Counted from the first letter of the stretch, positions 9,412-18,937 are shown. The stretch is 64,000 nucleotides of DNA from Bacteroidia bacterium (GCA_030427635.1 JAUIBA010000006.1:62001-126000); one strand, 5' to 3'. Notes: a model not told the origin generated them from the sequence alone. Numbers and translations: made by a program.

Positions 9412-10008
9412 TTACTTATTTATAAGTGAATTTATTTTTTCCTTTAATCTTCTCCGTGCATCATTCAGATGCCAGCGACAATTGTTCTGTTGCATATTAA
9501 GCATGCCTGCTATTTCTTTATGAGAAAGATTTTCAAATACGAACAGGTTAAAAATACTCCTTTGCGTATCTGGTAAAGTCTCTATCAGATTCAACAATTC
9601 TTTATGCGACAGGTTTTCCACCTGATGTCCGCTTACATAAGCATCTTCCGGCAATACTTCTCTGGCCTGCCTGTCATGCTTTACATTGCGGCGCATATGA
9701 TCACTGATAGCGTGAATTACTATACGTCTTATCCACCCCTCAAAAGCCCCCTGAAAAGAATACTGATGTAAATCTCTGAACACCTTGAAAAACGCATCGT
9801 TCAGTATTTCTTTAGCAATAGCCTCATTATTAGGTACATACTTCCTTATCGTACCATATGCAGCCGGGGAATATTTTTCATATAGTTTTTTTTGTGCTGT
9901 GCGCGACAGAGCAATACAATCCTTTATCAGCGCCCTTAATTCGTCATGTGCTGACAAACTGTGCTCTGAGGCAGGAAAATGACTGCTCACATTAATCGCT
10001 TTAGCCAA
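9412..10008 (-). CDS. ECF RNA polymerase sigma-70 factor
   Basis: A 198-residue sigma factor with only regions 2 and 4. Region 2 (about residues 40-105) contains LYEKYSPAAYGTIRKYV, NDAFFKVFRDL and FEGWIRRIVIHAISD. Region 4 (about 140-195) contains LPDTQRSIFNLFVFENLSHK and the helix-turn-helix EIAGMLNMQQNNCRWHL. It directs RNA polymerase to a dedicated regulon, probably including its own operon. The start at 10008 is TTG, with an in-frame TGA two codons upstream. A GTG at 9990 is the alternative. The downstream partner at 7902-9407 is the probable membrane-bound regulator. Confidence 0.9.
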   Translation of the reverse strand: MAKAINVSSHFPASEHSLSAHDELRALIKDCIALSRTAQKKLYEKYSPAAYGTIRKYVPNNEAIAKEILNDAFFKVFRDLHQYSFQGAFEGWIRRIVIHAISDHMRRNVKHDRQAREVLPEDAYVSGHQVENLSHKELLNLIETLPDTQRSIFNLFVFENLSHKEIAGMLNMQQNNCRWHLNDARRRLKEKINSLINK

Positions 10009-10085
10009 TGCTCATAGAAATTTCTTTCGTTACTCAAAAACGCTCAGTAAAACCAGCGTAGCCCTAACCTGAGCATTTTATTAAT

Positions 10086-10106
10086 TATCAGTTATCAATA
10101 CTGATA
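10086..10106 (-). terminator. Small hairpin downstream of the GldM-C-like gene
   Basis: Inverted repeat TATCAGT/ACTGATA (10086-10092 and 10100-10106) with a 7-base loop. It is followed on the minus strand by an AT-rich stretch without a clear U-run. It could end transcription of the gene at 10199 or be a chance hairpin in the 190-base gap before the sigma operon. Confidence 0.25.
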
Positions 10107-10198
10107 TTAAATAGGCGCAGCAGCAAGCAAAAACGTTAGTACAAATGGAAAAGAAATCCGGTTATCCGGCACTACTGGTATAGTGACAATGAAATAAG

Positions 10199-10687
10199 CT
10201 ACTTTTCTACAATACACTTCATACCTAACCCTGCTATTTCAGACTGCTCATTGCTTGCTGAAGTCCTTATCACTTTTACATTATTGATATACAATGTATC
10301 ACCAGCTTTAAAGCGCTCATATATAGTAGCAGATACGCCTGCTGATAATGTATCCCCTAAACAAAACTCTGACAAATAATCATTGACCCACAGAGGATTG
10401 CCCACAGAGTCTTCATATAGCATACGCTCAGAATACGCCAGTTCAAACCCGGTAATCTTGTATGAATGTCCTAATGAGTCGCGGCAGGAAAGACCCTGTC
10501 GCAATAACAGTGCCAGCTGATCTTTTGCTATCGGGCCACCTTTATAGTCCCCATTACCCAAATATGCCTGAGGTATTAATAACTTCTTCTTTGCTACCGG
10601 TTTTTCTTTAGCTGGTTTACCCTGCCCGGCTACTCCTGAAGCATTAAAAGCAATAAAAAAGACTATAAGACTTAATACACGAATCAT
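10199..10687 (-). CDS. Secreted protein resembling the GldM C-terminal domain
   Basis: A 162-residue protein with a signal peptide (1-21, ending SGVAG) and then a Lys/Pro-rich stretch. The rest follows the pattern of the last Ig-like domain of the gliding/T9SS motor protein GldM: GGPIAKDQLALLL, a central YKITGFELAY strand, a G..LS turn before a hydrophobic helix, and FKAGDTLYINNVKVI near the end. GldM itself is about 500 residues and inner-membrane anchored. This protein has only the terminal domain and a cleavable signal, so it would be free in the periplasm. The assignment is by pattern only. A perfect TAnnTTTG box at 10695-10702 lies 7 bases before the ATG. Confidence 0.75.
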   Translation of the reverse strand: MIRVLSLIVFFIAFNASGVAGQGKPAKEKPVAKKKLLIPQAYLGNGDYKGGPIAKDQLALLLRQGLSCRDSLGHSYKITGFELAYSERMLYEDSVGNPLWVNDYLSEFCLGDTLSAGVSATIYERFKAGDTLYINNVKVIRTSASNEQSEIAGLGMKCIVEK

Positions 10688-10694
10688 AGTATTT

Positions 10695-10702
10695 CAAAAA
10701 TA
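10695..10702 (-). promoter_or_regulatory. -7 promoter element abutting the GldM-C-like gene
   Basis: Minus-strand TATTTTTG, a perfect TAnnTTTG, ending 7 bases before the ATG at 10687, so the transcript would be close to leaderless. Confidence 0.4.
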
Positions 10703-10809
10703 ACCAATTTCGTTTCACAAAGGCTTGTTTTTAGCGGAAAGTTGCCATAATGCCATAGCGGTTACCTATCTTAGCCATAACAGGAGGTACGGCACTCCGG
10801 AATAAATAT

Positions 10810-11592
10810 ATGAATGAAATAATAACATTAAAAGCCATTGTGGTAGATGATGAGCCGGGAGCAGTAAATAATCTTTGTAAACTAATAAGCACCTACTGCT
10901 CTTCTATAAAAGTATCCGGCACATGTAATTCGGCAGATAGTGCTGCGGATATGATTAACAATACGAAACCTGATGTTGTATTTCTTGATGTATCCATGCC
11001 CGGCAAAAATGGCTTTGAACTACTGGGTATGCTCACATTTCATCCGCTGATAGTTTTTGTTACCGCATACGAGCAATACGCTATTAAAGCCATTAAAGCA
11101 TCGGCAGTAGACTTCTTACTGAAACCTGTAGATGTTAATGACCTGAAACAGGTAGAGCAAAAGTTACTGCATGTACAACAGTTTAAAACAAGTACCGGGA
11201 TGGCGGGATATAGCACAGCGCTAACCAACCTTGCCACTATTGTTGCCAACCCCGGAGCTGTGCGCACAATTACCATACCAACTGCCGATGGATACACCAT
11301 TGCAGACATAAAAGACATACTATATATGGAAGGCGTAAATAATTATACAGCCTTCCATTTCAGTAATTCTACCCGGGTTTTGGTATCCCGCACACTACGG
11401 GAATATGAAGAGCTGCTGTCTGATGCCGGTTTTATCAGGATTCACAAGTCAAGTATCATTAACCTCATGCACCTGAAAAAACTGTTAACAGAGGATGGCA
11501 TGAACGCATTAATGGCTGATGGCAAAACGCTTGCAGTATCCCGCAGAAGAGCATCGGAACTGATGGAACGTACAAAGCAATACAGGCTGTAA
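10810..11592 (+). CDS. LytTR-family response regulator
   Basis: A 260-residue regulator. The receiver domain (about 7-120) has the acidic pair VVDDE, phosphoacceptor Asp60 in VVFLDVSMPG, the switch Thr in VTAYE and Lys in FLLKPVD. A linker leads to a C-terminal LytTR DNA-binding domain (about 155-258) with IKDILYMEGVNNYTAFHF, FIRIHKSSIINLMHLKKL and LAVSRRRASEL. It binds direct-repeat LytTR boxes when phosphorylated, presumably by the kinase that starts 2 bases after its stop. No LytTR-type repeat was found in its own upstream region. Confidence 0.93.
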   Translation: MNEIITLKAIVVDDEPGAVNNLCKLISTYCSSIKVSGTCNSADSAADMINNTKPDVVFLDVSMPGKNGFELLGMLTFHPLIVFVTAYEQYAIKAIKASAVDFLLKPVDVNDLKQVEQKLLHVQQFKTSTGMAGYSTALTNLATIVANPGAVRTITIPTADGYTIADIKDILYMEGVNNYTAFHFSNSTRVLVSRTLREYEELLSDAGFIRIHKSSIINLMHLKKLLTEDGMNALMADGKTLAVSRRRASELMERTKQYRL

Positions 11593-11594
11593 GT

Positions 11595-14510
11595 ATGAAA
11601 CGGGGCCAATGGATATTAAAACTAATCGTTGTATTAACGATTGCTCTTGCTCCATGGCATGGTATATATCTATGTACGGCCCAGTCTGTAACCTATAAGC
11701 TATACACAACCGGAGATGGACTGCCAAGTGCTACCGTATATCATATACTGCAGGACAGAGAAGGATTTATGTGGTATGCCACAGATGCCGGAGTTTCCAG
11801 ATTTGATGGCAAGCACTTTACTAACTATACACTCAAAGACGGACTGGGAGAAAACGAAATTCTGGTGATGGGTCAGGACCATCTCAACAGAATATGGTTT
11901 CTGGGCTTTAGCGGTAGCCTGTCTTACTTCTATAACGGTAAGATATATAACAATAAGAATGACAGTATAGTAATGAAAGTAGGTAATCATGGTACGCTGC
12001 TCCACTACTATGAAGACAAAAAAAACAGAATATGGCTCTCCTCTGTGTACGGATATACTGTTATTGACAACACAGATGTACAATATATTGCTTCTGTTGA
12101 AAAAAACATACCGGCCCCGGGCCTTGTATACACAGACAGTAGTAATAAAATAAGCTATATAAACAGTATGTTTCGTACATACACATATCTGGATGATGGC
12201 ACGCTCTTATACCCCACCCATGATAGTATCATGCAAATAAATGAGAAGGGCAGTCAACTTCTTTTCAGGCTGGACAAGAACGTATACGAAGCAACAGTAG
12301 AAGGGATAGCAGAAACAAATGACAAGAGGCTTTGGCTATCAACTGCAACAGATGGGGTGTACTGCTATGACCTGAGAGAGTTGCAACGACCTCCGGAGCA
12401 TTACCTGCCCGGAGTAATAATGACAACCATCAGATGTGACAACGAAGATAATGTGTGGGCAGGCACCCGTAATAAAGGCATATATATGATACAGCCCTGG
12501 CACGGGCTGGCTATCACCTACAACTCATCTAATAGTGTATTGCCAGACAACAGTTATTCTGTAACAAGAGCTGACGACGGCACCTATCTTGTAGGAGCTG
12601 ACGCTTCTCAACTGTATGAAGTAAGCGCAAAAGGTATAACACAATTACCAACATCTACTTTAAGACTGCCTCATAACAGAGTGGTGTGTACTGAATGCAT
12701 AGGTCCATATCTATTTGCAGCTACTGATAAAGGGTTGCTGCAATATGACCGGAATCAAAAAAAAGGCAGGTATGTATCATTGCGGTACCGAACAGAAAAA
12801 ACCGGAGGAGATGCCAGAGCTACAAAAGCCGTATGCAAATGGAAATACGGACTGGCTGTTGCCGAAGGGTATAACATATATGTAGACAGCACACATGGCT
12901 GTATAGACAATGGAGAGCCTCTTGTTTCTATAGATGCCAATAATTCGCGGAAGTATACTGTTTTTTCAGACAGGAACAACTTGCTCTGGTTTAGCGCCAC
13001 TACCGGGCTATACTCGTATGACGGACATAAGACCATGTGGCACCCATCTGTAAATGAATACATTCACGAAAAAATATCAGACATAGCCCAGCTGAAAGAT
13101 GGAACACTCGTACTGGCCACACATGGCAACGGGCTGATATTTATGCGTAATGACTCTGTACTGAAAACACTGGGGCAGACCGATGGACTGGCCCATGATA
13201 TATGCAGACGTCTGTTTATACATGACAATACAGTATATGTAGCTACTGCCGGCGGAATAACCGTATTTAACTGGCTGGATGGGGTAATTGGGAACGTGCA
13301 TATATACACTACATCAAATGGGCTGGCTACCGACAATGTAAACGATATATGGGCCAATGATGCCGTTATCTGTGCATCCACTTCGGGAGGGCTTACATTT
13401 CTGAATGCACGTACAGTAGCCCGGCACAGACCACCGCCCCTGCTGTACATTACTGCTGTACGTAATATGCAGCACCTGCTTCAGGAAGATACTGTTTACC
13501 ATTTTGGCTACAAACAAAACTCACTTCAGTTTGATTTTATAGGTATATCATTCCGCTCTGCAGCCGCAGTTCATTACCGTTACAGACTTTCTGCTACTGA
13601 GCCCTGGATGTATACAGACAATAACTCTGTAATCTATTCATCGCTATTACCGGGCAGCTACCGTTTTGAAGTAGCGGCACGTATACATAATGAGCCATGG
13701 AGCGCTCCACGCATCATTACGTTTTATATAGCTACGCCCTTTTGGCGTACATGGTGGTTCATATCACTAATCAGTGTAGCCAGCGCTACAGGCATCTTTT
13801 TCCTGTTTCGCTACAGAGTACGGGCCAATGCACGTAAGCAAACCGAAGAATTGCGCTTTAAGCGTCAGATAACAGAACTGGAACAGCAGGCATTACAGGC
13901 AATGATGAATCCTCATTTCATTTTCAATGTAATGAATACCATTCAGCAGGCTATAAATGACAGTGATACACACAGAGCCAATATTTACCTTTCTGACTTT
14001 GCACGACTTATACGCATGAACCTGGAGATATCTGCAAAAAGATATATAACACTGGAGGAAGAAATAGCATGGCTGGAATTATACCTGTCACTGGAACAAA
14101 TACGGTTCGGACACAGACTACGGTACACGATTGTTGTAGACCCTACAATAGACCAATACGAAACACTTGTCCCTGTTATGCTGCTGCAACCATATATAGA
14201 AAATGCTATATGGCATGGAATATTGCCCGGAGAAATGAATGGCTATGTTCAGGTAGATATAATGAAACACAACGAAGACTCAATATGTGTAACAATAACA
14301 GATAATGGTGTAGGACGACCAAAAGAACAGCCTAAAGCAACCGGAAGAAAGACACATGTAAGCAGAGGTATGCAGCTTACCCGGCAGCGACTGGAACTGC
14401 TGGCAAAACTCACCGGCAAAGAAGTATCAATATATATTGAGGATGCATTCCCTGACAGTAAAAACAGAGGCACAAGGGTAATCATCATTTTCCCATCTGA
14501 CCTGGAATAA
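11595..14510 (+). CDS. LytS-type sensor histidine kinase with two-component regulator propellers
   Basis: A 971-residue kinase. After a signal/anchor (1-27, ending CTAQS) comes a large periplasmic sensor of Reg_prop repeats (DGLPSATVYHILQDREGFMW, KRLWLSTATDGVYCYD, NGLATDNVNDIW), expected to fold as two beta-propellers. A Y_Y_Y Ig-like domain (about 640-710) ends in a TM helix at about 718-738. The cytoplasmic coiled coil leads to a His_kinase module with phosphoacceptor His in MNPHFIFNVMNT, then HATPase_c with YIENAIWHG and ITDNGVGR. The architecture resembles half of a hybrid two-component system of the polysaccharide-sensing type, but without a fused receiver. The partner is the LytTR regulator immediately upstream, with regulator first and kinase second. 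Confidence 0.94.
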   Translation: MKRGQWILKLIVVLTIALAPWHGIYLCTAQSVTYKLYTTGDGLPSATVYHILQDREGFMWYATDAGVSRFDGKHFTNYTLKDGLGENEILVMGQDHLNRIWFLGFSGSLSYFYNGKIYNNKNDSIVMKVGNHGTLLHYYEDKKNRIWLSSVYGYTVIDNTDVQYIASVEKNIPAPGLVYTDSSNKISYINSMFRTYTYLDDGTLLYPTHDSIMQINEKGSQLLFRLDKNVYEATVEGIAETNDKRLWLSTATDGVYCYDLRELQRPPEHYLPGVIMTTIRCDNEDNVWAGTRNKGIYMIQPWHGLAITYNSSNSVLPDNSYSVTRADDGTYLVGADASQLYEVSAKGITQLPTSTLRLPHNRVVCTECIGPYLFAATDKGLLQYDRNQKKGRYVSLRYRTEKTGGDARATKAVCKWKYGLAVAEGYNIYVDSTHGCIDNGEPLVSIDANNSRKYTVFSDRNNLLWFSATTGLYSYDGHKTMWHPSVNEYIHEKISDIAQLKDGTLVLATHGNGLIFMRNDSVLKTLGQTDGLAHDICRRLFIHDNTVYVATAGGITVFNWLDGVIGNVHIYTTSNGLATDNVNDIWANDAVICASTSGGLTFLNARTVARHRPPPLLYITAVRNMQHLLQEDTVYHFGYKQNSLQFDFIGISFRSAAAVHYRYRLSATEPWMYTDNNSVIYSSLLPGSYRFEVAARIHNEPWSAPRIITFYIATPFWRTWWFISLISVASATGIFFLFRYRVRANARKQTEELRFKRQITELEQQALQAMMNPHFIFNVMNTIQQAINDSDTHRANIYLSDFARLIRMNLEISAKRYITLEEEIAWLELYLSLEQIRFGHRLRYTIVVDPTIDQYETLVPVMLLQPYIENAIWHGILPGEMNGYVQVDIMKHNEDSICVTITDNGVGRPKEQPKATGRKTHVSRGMQLTRQRLELLAKLTGKEVSIYIEDAFPDSKNRGTRVIIIFPSDLE

Positions 14511-14547
14511 CTAATGTTGTATAGACATTAACAGAGCACTCTTACTC

Positions 14548-15648
14548 ATGTCGTTTTCAAAAAAGCTTTTGCTCATTTGCCTGCTACTCCTGCTGATATG
14601 GGGTACTGAGTTTTGCTTCATGCAGCTAAACGGTTTTACTGACTGGTATGCGGCAAAGATGTATCCTGCAATACAAAACAGCAAAGGCTTTATAACAAAC
14701 ATAATACCCTTCAGTATAGGCGATATCATCTATGTTCTGGCAGGGGTCGGCCTGCTGCTTACTGTTATAAGATGGGTGTATTATATCAGGCGCTTCGGGA
14801 TACATAAAGAACGTCTGGGGCATTCTATACTAAACCTGATAAACATATGCCTGAGTGCTTATCTGTTTTTTCTGATATCGTGGGGAGGAAATTATCATAA
14901 AAAACCGCTGGCCAAAACATGGGGACTGGCACTAAGCAAAACATCCGCCAAATCAGCAGCATATCACAGGGAGTTAAAAGAAATGAACCTGTTTCTGCTA
15001 TCCCGTCTGAAAACATATGCACCGCTACAAAAGCACCTGAACGGCGCTGAAACGAACACTCAGGCTATATCCTATTTCCGCGCATATACACAGAGCCGGG
15101 TTAAGGATAATGGTCTATACATAAAGCCAAGTCTTTTTACATTTATTATCCGGCGTATGGGTGTGGATGGATACTATAACCCGTTTACAGGAGAAGGACA
15201 AGCCAATGTAAATCAGCCATCATTTATGCTACCGTTTTTAATGTGTCATGAAATGGCACATCAGTGCGGTATAGCTGCAGAAGGAGATGCCAACCTACTG
15301 GCGTATACCCTATGCTCATCGGTGAACGACCCGCATTTCCAATATTCGGCATATATAAACCTGTGGATGTATGCGCACAGAAAACTATATTATATTGACT
15401 CCGGTGAAGCGAAGAAAATATCGGCTATGTTACCTGACCTCACACGCAGACAGCTGGACACAATGAAACAAATATATCTGAAATATCAGGGAGCTATATC
15501 CCGTTATACAACTGATGTATATGACGAATATTTACGCATGCACCGGCAGGACGGCATTACTACATATGGCAATGTAGTACGCGAAGCCTGGGCCCTGGAG
15601 CAACAGCGGGACAAACGCCGGCAAGTCAAAAACATATATATCCCCTAA
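14548..15648 (+). CDS. DUF3810 family membrane protein
   Basis: A 366-residue protein with three N-terminal hydrophobic segments (about 5-23, 55-75 and 97-115). A soluble domain follows, containing CHEMAHQCGIAAEGDAN (about 232-248). HEMAH is a zincin-like HExxH with a downstream Glu, and GEGQANVNQPSFMLPF precedes it. DUF3810 is common in Bacteroidota and is suspected, but not shown, to be a membrane metallopeptidase. The gene starts 37 bases after the propeller kinase and could be co-transcribed. Its TAA overlaps the stop codon of the convergent ClC gene in a shared CTAA. Confidence 0.9.
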   Translation: MSFSKKLLLICLLLLLIWGTEFCFMQLNGFTDWYAAKMYPAIQNSKGFITNIIPFSIGDIIYVLAGVGLLLTVIRWVYYIRRFGIHKERLGHSILNLINICLSAYLFFLISWGGNYHKKPLAKTWGLALSKTSAKSAAYHRELKEMNLFLLSRLKTYAPLQKHLNGAETNTQAISYFRAYTQSRVKDNGLYIKPSLFTFIIRRMGVDGYYNPFTGEGQANVNQPSFMLPFLMCHEMAHQCGIAAEGDANLLAYTLCSSVNDPHFQYSAYINLWMYAHRKLYYIDSGEAKKISAMLPDLTRRQLDTMKQIYLKYQGAISRYTTDVYDEYLRMHRQDGITTYGNVVREAWALEQQRDKRRQVKNIYIP

Positions 15649-17015
15649 CTATCGGAGCTTTGCTCTGGTACCTTTACAGATGCCAGCGAATCTATATAGC
15701 CGCGTTTCAACTGTTCATAAAACGACTTTCTGTCTACCACAAGTGCCACTACATTGGCTATCATTGATGCCAGCATCAAATGAAATATGACACTATGCCT
15801 GTCTGTCATTTCCAGTACTAGTATGGCAGATGTAAACGGAGTGCGGGTAACCCCGGTGAGAAAGCCCACCATCCCGCAAAGGATAATGATATTAGCATTA
15901 GAGCCTGTAAGACCTGCAAGGGAAGAAAAATAAGAGCCTACCGAAGCACCAGCCGAGAGGGCAGGTGCAAAAATTCCACCGGCACCGCCTACATTAAAAG
16001 AAAGAATAGGCCCGGCAATACGAAACAAAACTGTATGCCATGAAACATATTTATCAGACCCGAAAAGCACATGGTTCATCAGCTCTTTACCTGATCCAAG
16101 CATATTTTCATCAACGAAATACGCTGACGCGGCTGTTATAAGCGCACATACTACTATGAACATGATGCTTTTACTGAGTGTAAAAGTGCGTTTCCACCTC
16201 ATAAGCCACAGCACAATAGAGCACATCATAGCACCAAGTATGCCTGCCACAATAGCAGTAGCAATAACACCGGCATAGATATAGCCATCCAGATTTTTCA
16301 CCTCAGGATAACCAAGATAAAGGTACGGACCAATGAAAGCCTGTGCTGTAAGACCAGCAATAATTACTGCTGTAAACAGCGCAGTCTTAAAGAAATTAAG
16401 ATGTATACGTGCCAGCTCTTCAATGGCAAATACAATTCCTCCGAGAGGGGTATTAAATGCCGCCGCAAGACCGGCAGCAGCACCCGTGAGAATAACGCTC
16501 TTTTCAGAAAGCCGGGGCCATGATGCCGGAACAAACCTACTCACTGAGCGGAAAACAGATGCAGCTATCTGAATAGTAGGACCCTCACGGCCTACAGCAC
16601 CACCTCCCAGCACCATAAAAAAGCTGGAAAACACCTTTGTGAGTAATACTCTTATACTCACCAGTGCCGACACTTTATGCTCAGCCCCTGAAGGGAGCTC
16701 CAGTGCGGCCATTACCTGAGGTATACCACTACCCCGTGCATAGGGAGCCAGTAAATTAACAATAAACCATGCCAGAAGGAAACATAACGGAGCAAGGATG
16801 AAAACCGACCAACGCTGCCAGTGCAATGCATCACGCAACATATCCTCGGCAAAACCAAACAGCCGTGTATACCCTACTGCTACACATCCTGTAATAAAAG
16901 ATGCCACCCAAAATGGTATAGCCTGAAGAATACCCGCCTTAATCTCTCCACTTGCAAATGCCTCAGCAGCATCACGCAACCGTATTCTTATTAAATTAAT
17001 CCATCTTTTTATCAT
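15645..17015 (-). CDS. ClC-family chloride/proton antiporter-type transporter
   Basis: A 456-residue polytopic inner-membrane protein with the three ClC selectivity motifs: GSGIP at 95-99, GREGP at 142-146 and GGIFAPALSAG in the second half. The gating glutamate is Glu144. The intracellular proton glutamates correspond to the pair in AIEEL (198-199). Both are the residues of Cl-/H+ exchangers rather than channels. No CBS domains follow, as in the E. coli protein. Likely roles are chloride homeostasis or acid resistance. It starts 10 bases after the YdeI-like gene and so forms an operon with it. Confidence 0.93.
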   Translation of the reverse strand: MIKRWINLIRIRLRDAAEAFASGEIKAGILQAIPFWVASFITGCVAVGYTRLFGFAEDMLRDALHWQRWSVFILAPLCFLLAWFIVNLLAPYARGSGIPQVMAALELPSGAEHKVSALVSIRVLLTKVFSSFFMVLGGGAVGREGPTIQIAASVFRSVSRFVPASWPRLSEKSVILTGAAAGLAAAFNTPLGGIVFAIEELARIHLNFFKTALFTAVIIAGLTAQAFIGPYLYLGYPEVKNLDGYIYAGVIATAIVAGILGAMMCSIVLWLMRWKRTFTLSKSIMFIVVCALITAASAYFVDENMLGSGKELMNHVLFGSDKYVSWHTVLFRIAGPILSFNVGGAGGIFAPALSAGASVGSYFSSLAGLTGSNANIIILCGMVGFLTGVTRTPFTSAILVLEMTDRHSVIFHLMLASMIANVVALVVDRKSFYEQLKRGYIDSLASVKVPEQSSDS

Positions 17016-17025
17016 CAGTCAGATA

Positions 17026-17517
17026 TCATTTTCCGGCCACCTGTTCAAAGGGCCTTCCGATGCCGATAGCCTCTATCGCCATCACCATCCGCTGTACTAC
17101 ATCATCTGTTGCTGCCGGTGCCAACACCCACTGCTGCCATACCTCCTGCGCCTCAACGGACATATCTGAGAAACGACTCCATGCATCAGGAACATCTTTT
17201 AATGCCATATGAAAATCTTCAACCCCGGCATTCTCTCCTGCAACAGCTCCATATAGCTTAATATGGACCTTATCTCCCGCCTCTTTTCCTATCTTTTTAC
17301 GCACAGCAGCTTTCACAGCTATGAACAATCTTCCACCCTTTATGGGCATCAGGCTCACCCCTGGCATACTATACCCATCAATAACAGCATCCATCTTTTT
17401 CCACCCGAATGCTTTTTTGCTCCCTCTTACCACATCAGGCAAAAGCGCATAAGTCCACCCTCCTTTTCCTGGCATTCGTTCCAGCTCCACTTCGATGTCG
17501 AGCAGCAGATCATTCAT
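17026..17517 (-). CDS. DUF1905 / YdeI-OmpD-associated family protein
   Basis: A 163-residue soluble protein. Residues about 1-85 match DUF1905: GKGGWTYALLPDVVRGSKKA, then VIDGYSMPGVSLMPIKGGR and the IGKEAGDKVHIKLY strand. The C-terminal half is a YdeI-like helical part with MALKDVPDAWSRF. Family members have been called bacteriocin-protection proteins, but the biochemical role is unclear. It is the first gene of an operon with the ClC transporter. It is divergent from the thiolase gene across 156 bases. Confidence 0.85.
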   Translation of the reverse strand: MNDLLLDIEVELERMPGKGGWTYALLPDVVRGSKKAFGWKKMDAVIDGYSMPGVSLMPIKGGRLFIAVKAAVRKKIGKEAGDKVHIKLYGAVAGENAGVEDFHMALKDVPDAWSRFSDMSVEAQEVWQQWVLAPAATDDVVQRMVMAIEAIGIGRPFEQVAGK

Positions 17518-17673
17518 ATTTGAAAATCTGTTTTCAGGTGATAAAGTTAAGACAGTGTGATGTAATAGCCCGATTAAGTATTCAACACCTGTTATCTTTC
17601 TCTGCTTACTGTTTCTTTCTTAACTTTATAAGGACGGAAACCAATAAGAAGAACGCAAATAATATTTCAGAAA

Positions 17674-18849
17674 ATGCAGACAGCATATATAGTATCAGGA
17701 TTGCGCACAGCAGTAGGAAAGTCGAAAAGAGGCGGTTTCAAAACATTCAGACCAGACGACCTTGCGGTAAGCGTGATAAAAGGATTACTGGCAGCCACGC
17801 CTGCACTGGACCCTGCACTGATAGATGATGTAATAGTGGGTAATGCCGTACCCGAAGCAGAGCAAGGGCTACAGGTAGGGCGGATAATAGCCAACAGAGC
17901 TATAGGTGAGTGGGCAGCCGGTGTTACCATTAACCGGTATTGTGGCTCCGGTCTTGAAGCAATAGCAATGGCCACTGCAAAAATTCAAAGCGGACAGGCA
18001 GAATGTATCATTGCCGGAGGAACAGAAAGCATGTCACTTGTGCCCACTGCCGGATGGCGTACAATGCCTAACTATGAGTATGCAAAAGACAATGGAGATT
18101 ATTACCTGAGTATGGGCCTGACTGCAGAGCAGGTAGCAAAACAATACAATATTTCGCGCGAAGCACAGGATGAATTTGCGCTACGCTCACATACCCGGGC
18201 ACTGAATGCTATAAAAGAAGGATACTTTAAAAACAGTATACTACCTATAAAAGTGAATGAGGTATACGTAAATGAAAAAAACAAGCGTGCTGAAAGAAGT
18301 ATTACAATTGATACCGATGAAGGACCGCGTGCTGACACTTCGCTGGAAGTACTTTCCCGACTACCGGCAGTATTTGCACAGGGAGGCAGTGTTACTGCCG
18401 GTAATTCATCACAGACATCGGACGGTGCCGCCTTTACCATAGTAATGAGTGAAAAGCTCATGAATAGTTTGGGACTTTCTCCCGTTGGCAGGCTGGTATC
18501 CTGTGCATCGGCTGGTGTAGACCCTCGTATTATGGGTATAGGCCCGATAAAAGCAGTACCTAAAGTATTGAAGCAGGCCGGCTTCAACCTGGGACAGATA
18601 GACCTGATAGAGCTAAATGAAGCATTTGCATCACAGTCTGTAGCTGTAATAAAAGAACTGGACCTGAACCACGATACCGTGAACATTAACGGAGGGGCAA
18701 TTTCCCTTGGTCACCCTTTAGGATGTACAGGTGCCAAGCTAACCATACAGATACTTGATGACCTGAAAAGGCTTAATAAAAAATATGGTATCGTTACCGC
18801 CTGTATAGGTGGTGGACAGGGTATAGCCGGTATTATAGAACGATGCTGA
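17674..18849 (+). CDS. Acetyl-CoA C-acyltransferase (thiolase)
   Basis: A 391-residue thiolase of normal length. The nucleophilic Cys90 is in INRYCGSGLEA. His347 is in SLGHPLGCTGAK and the acid/base Cys377 in ACIGGGQG. It joins or cleaves acetyl units on CoA. The sequence alone does not separate a biosynthetic (acetoacetyl-CoA forming) from a beta-oxidation enzyme, and no fadB- or hbd-like gene is adjacent. Cytoplasmic, and probably monocistronic. A TAACTTTA sequence about 45 bases upstream is a near match to the -7 consensus. Confidence 0.96.
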   Translation: MQTAYIVSGLRTAVGKSKRGGFKTFRPDDLAVSVIKGLLAATPALDPALIDDVIVGNAVPEAEQGLQVGRIIANRAIGEWAAGVTINRYCGSGLEAIAMATAKIQSGQAECIIAGGTESMSLVPTAGWRTMPNYEYAKDNGDYYLSMGLTAEQVAKQYNISREAQDEFALRSHTRALNAIKEGYFKNSILPIKVNEVYVNEKNKRAERSITIDTDEGPRADTSLEVLSRLPAVFAQGGSVTAGNSSQTSDGAAFTIVMSEKLMNSLGLSPVGRLVSCASAGVDPRIMGIGPIKAVPKVLKQAGFNLGQIDLIELNEAFASQSVAVIKELDLNHDTVNINGGAISLGHPLGCTGAKLTIQILDDLKRLNKKYGIVTACIGGGQGIAGIIERC

Positions 18850-18879
18850 CACCCCACCAATAACCCGAACATATGACAT

Positions 18880-18908
18880 GTTACTGCCGGAGGGACTACT
18901 CCGGTAAC
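18880..18908 (+). other. GC-rich hairpin between thiolase and carboxypeptidase genes
   Basis: CCGGAG (18887-18892) pairs with CTCCGG (18899-18904), extended outside a small bulge by GTTA/TAAC. No U-run follows, so it is either a weak terminator of the thiolase transcript or a leader structure of the gene at 18938. Confidence 0.3.
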
Positions 18909-18937
18909 AGCTATATTTATCATACTTACAGAACAAT

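Noticed and set aside
18102-18686. A 194-codon open frame antisense to the thiolase gene
   Set aside because: The thiolase is intact on the other strand with all catalytic residues; the antisense frame has Ser/Arg-rich shadow composition and no start context.
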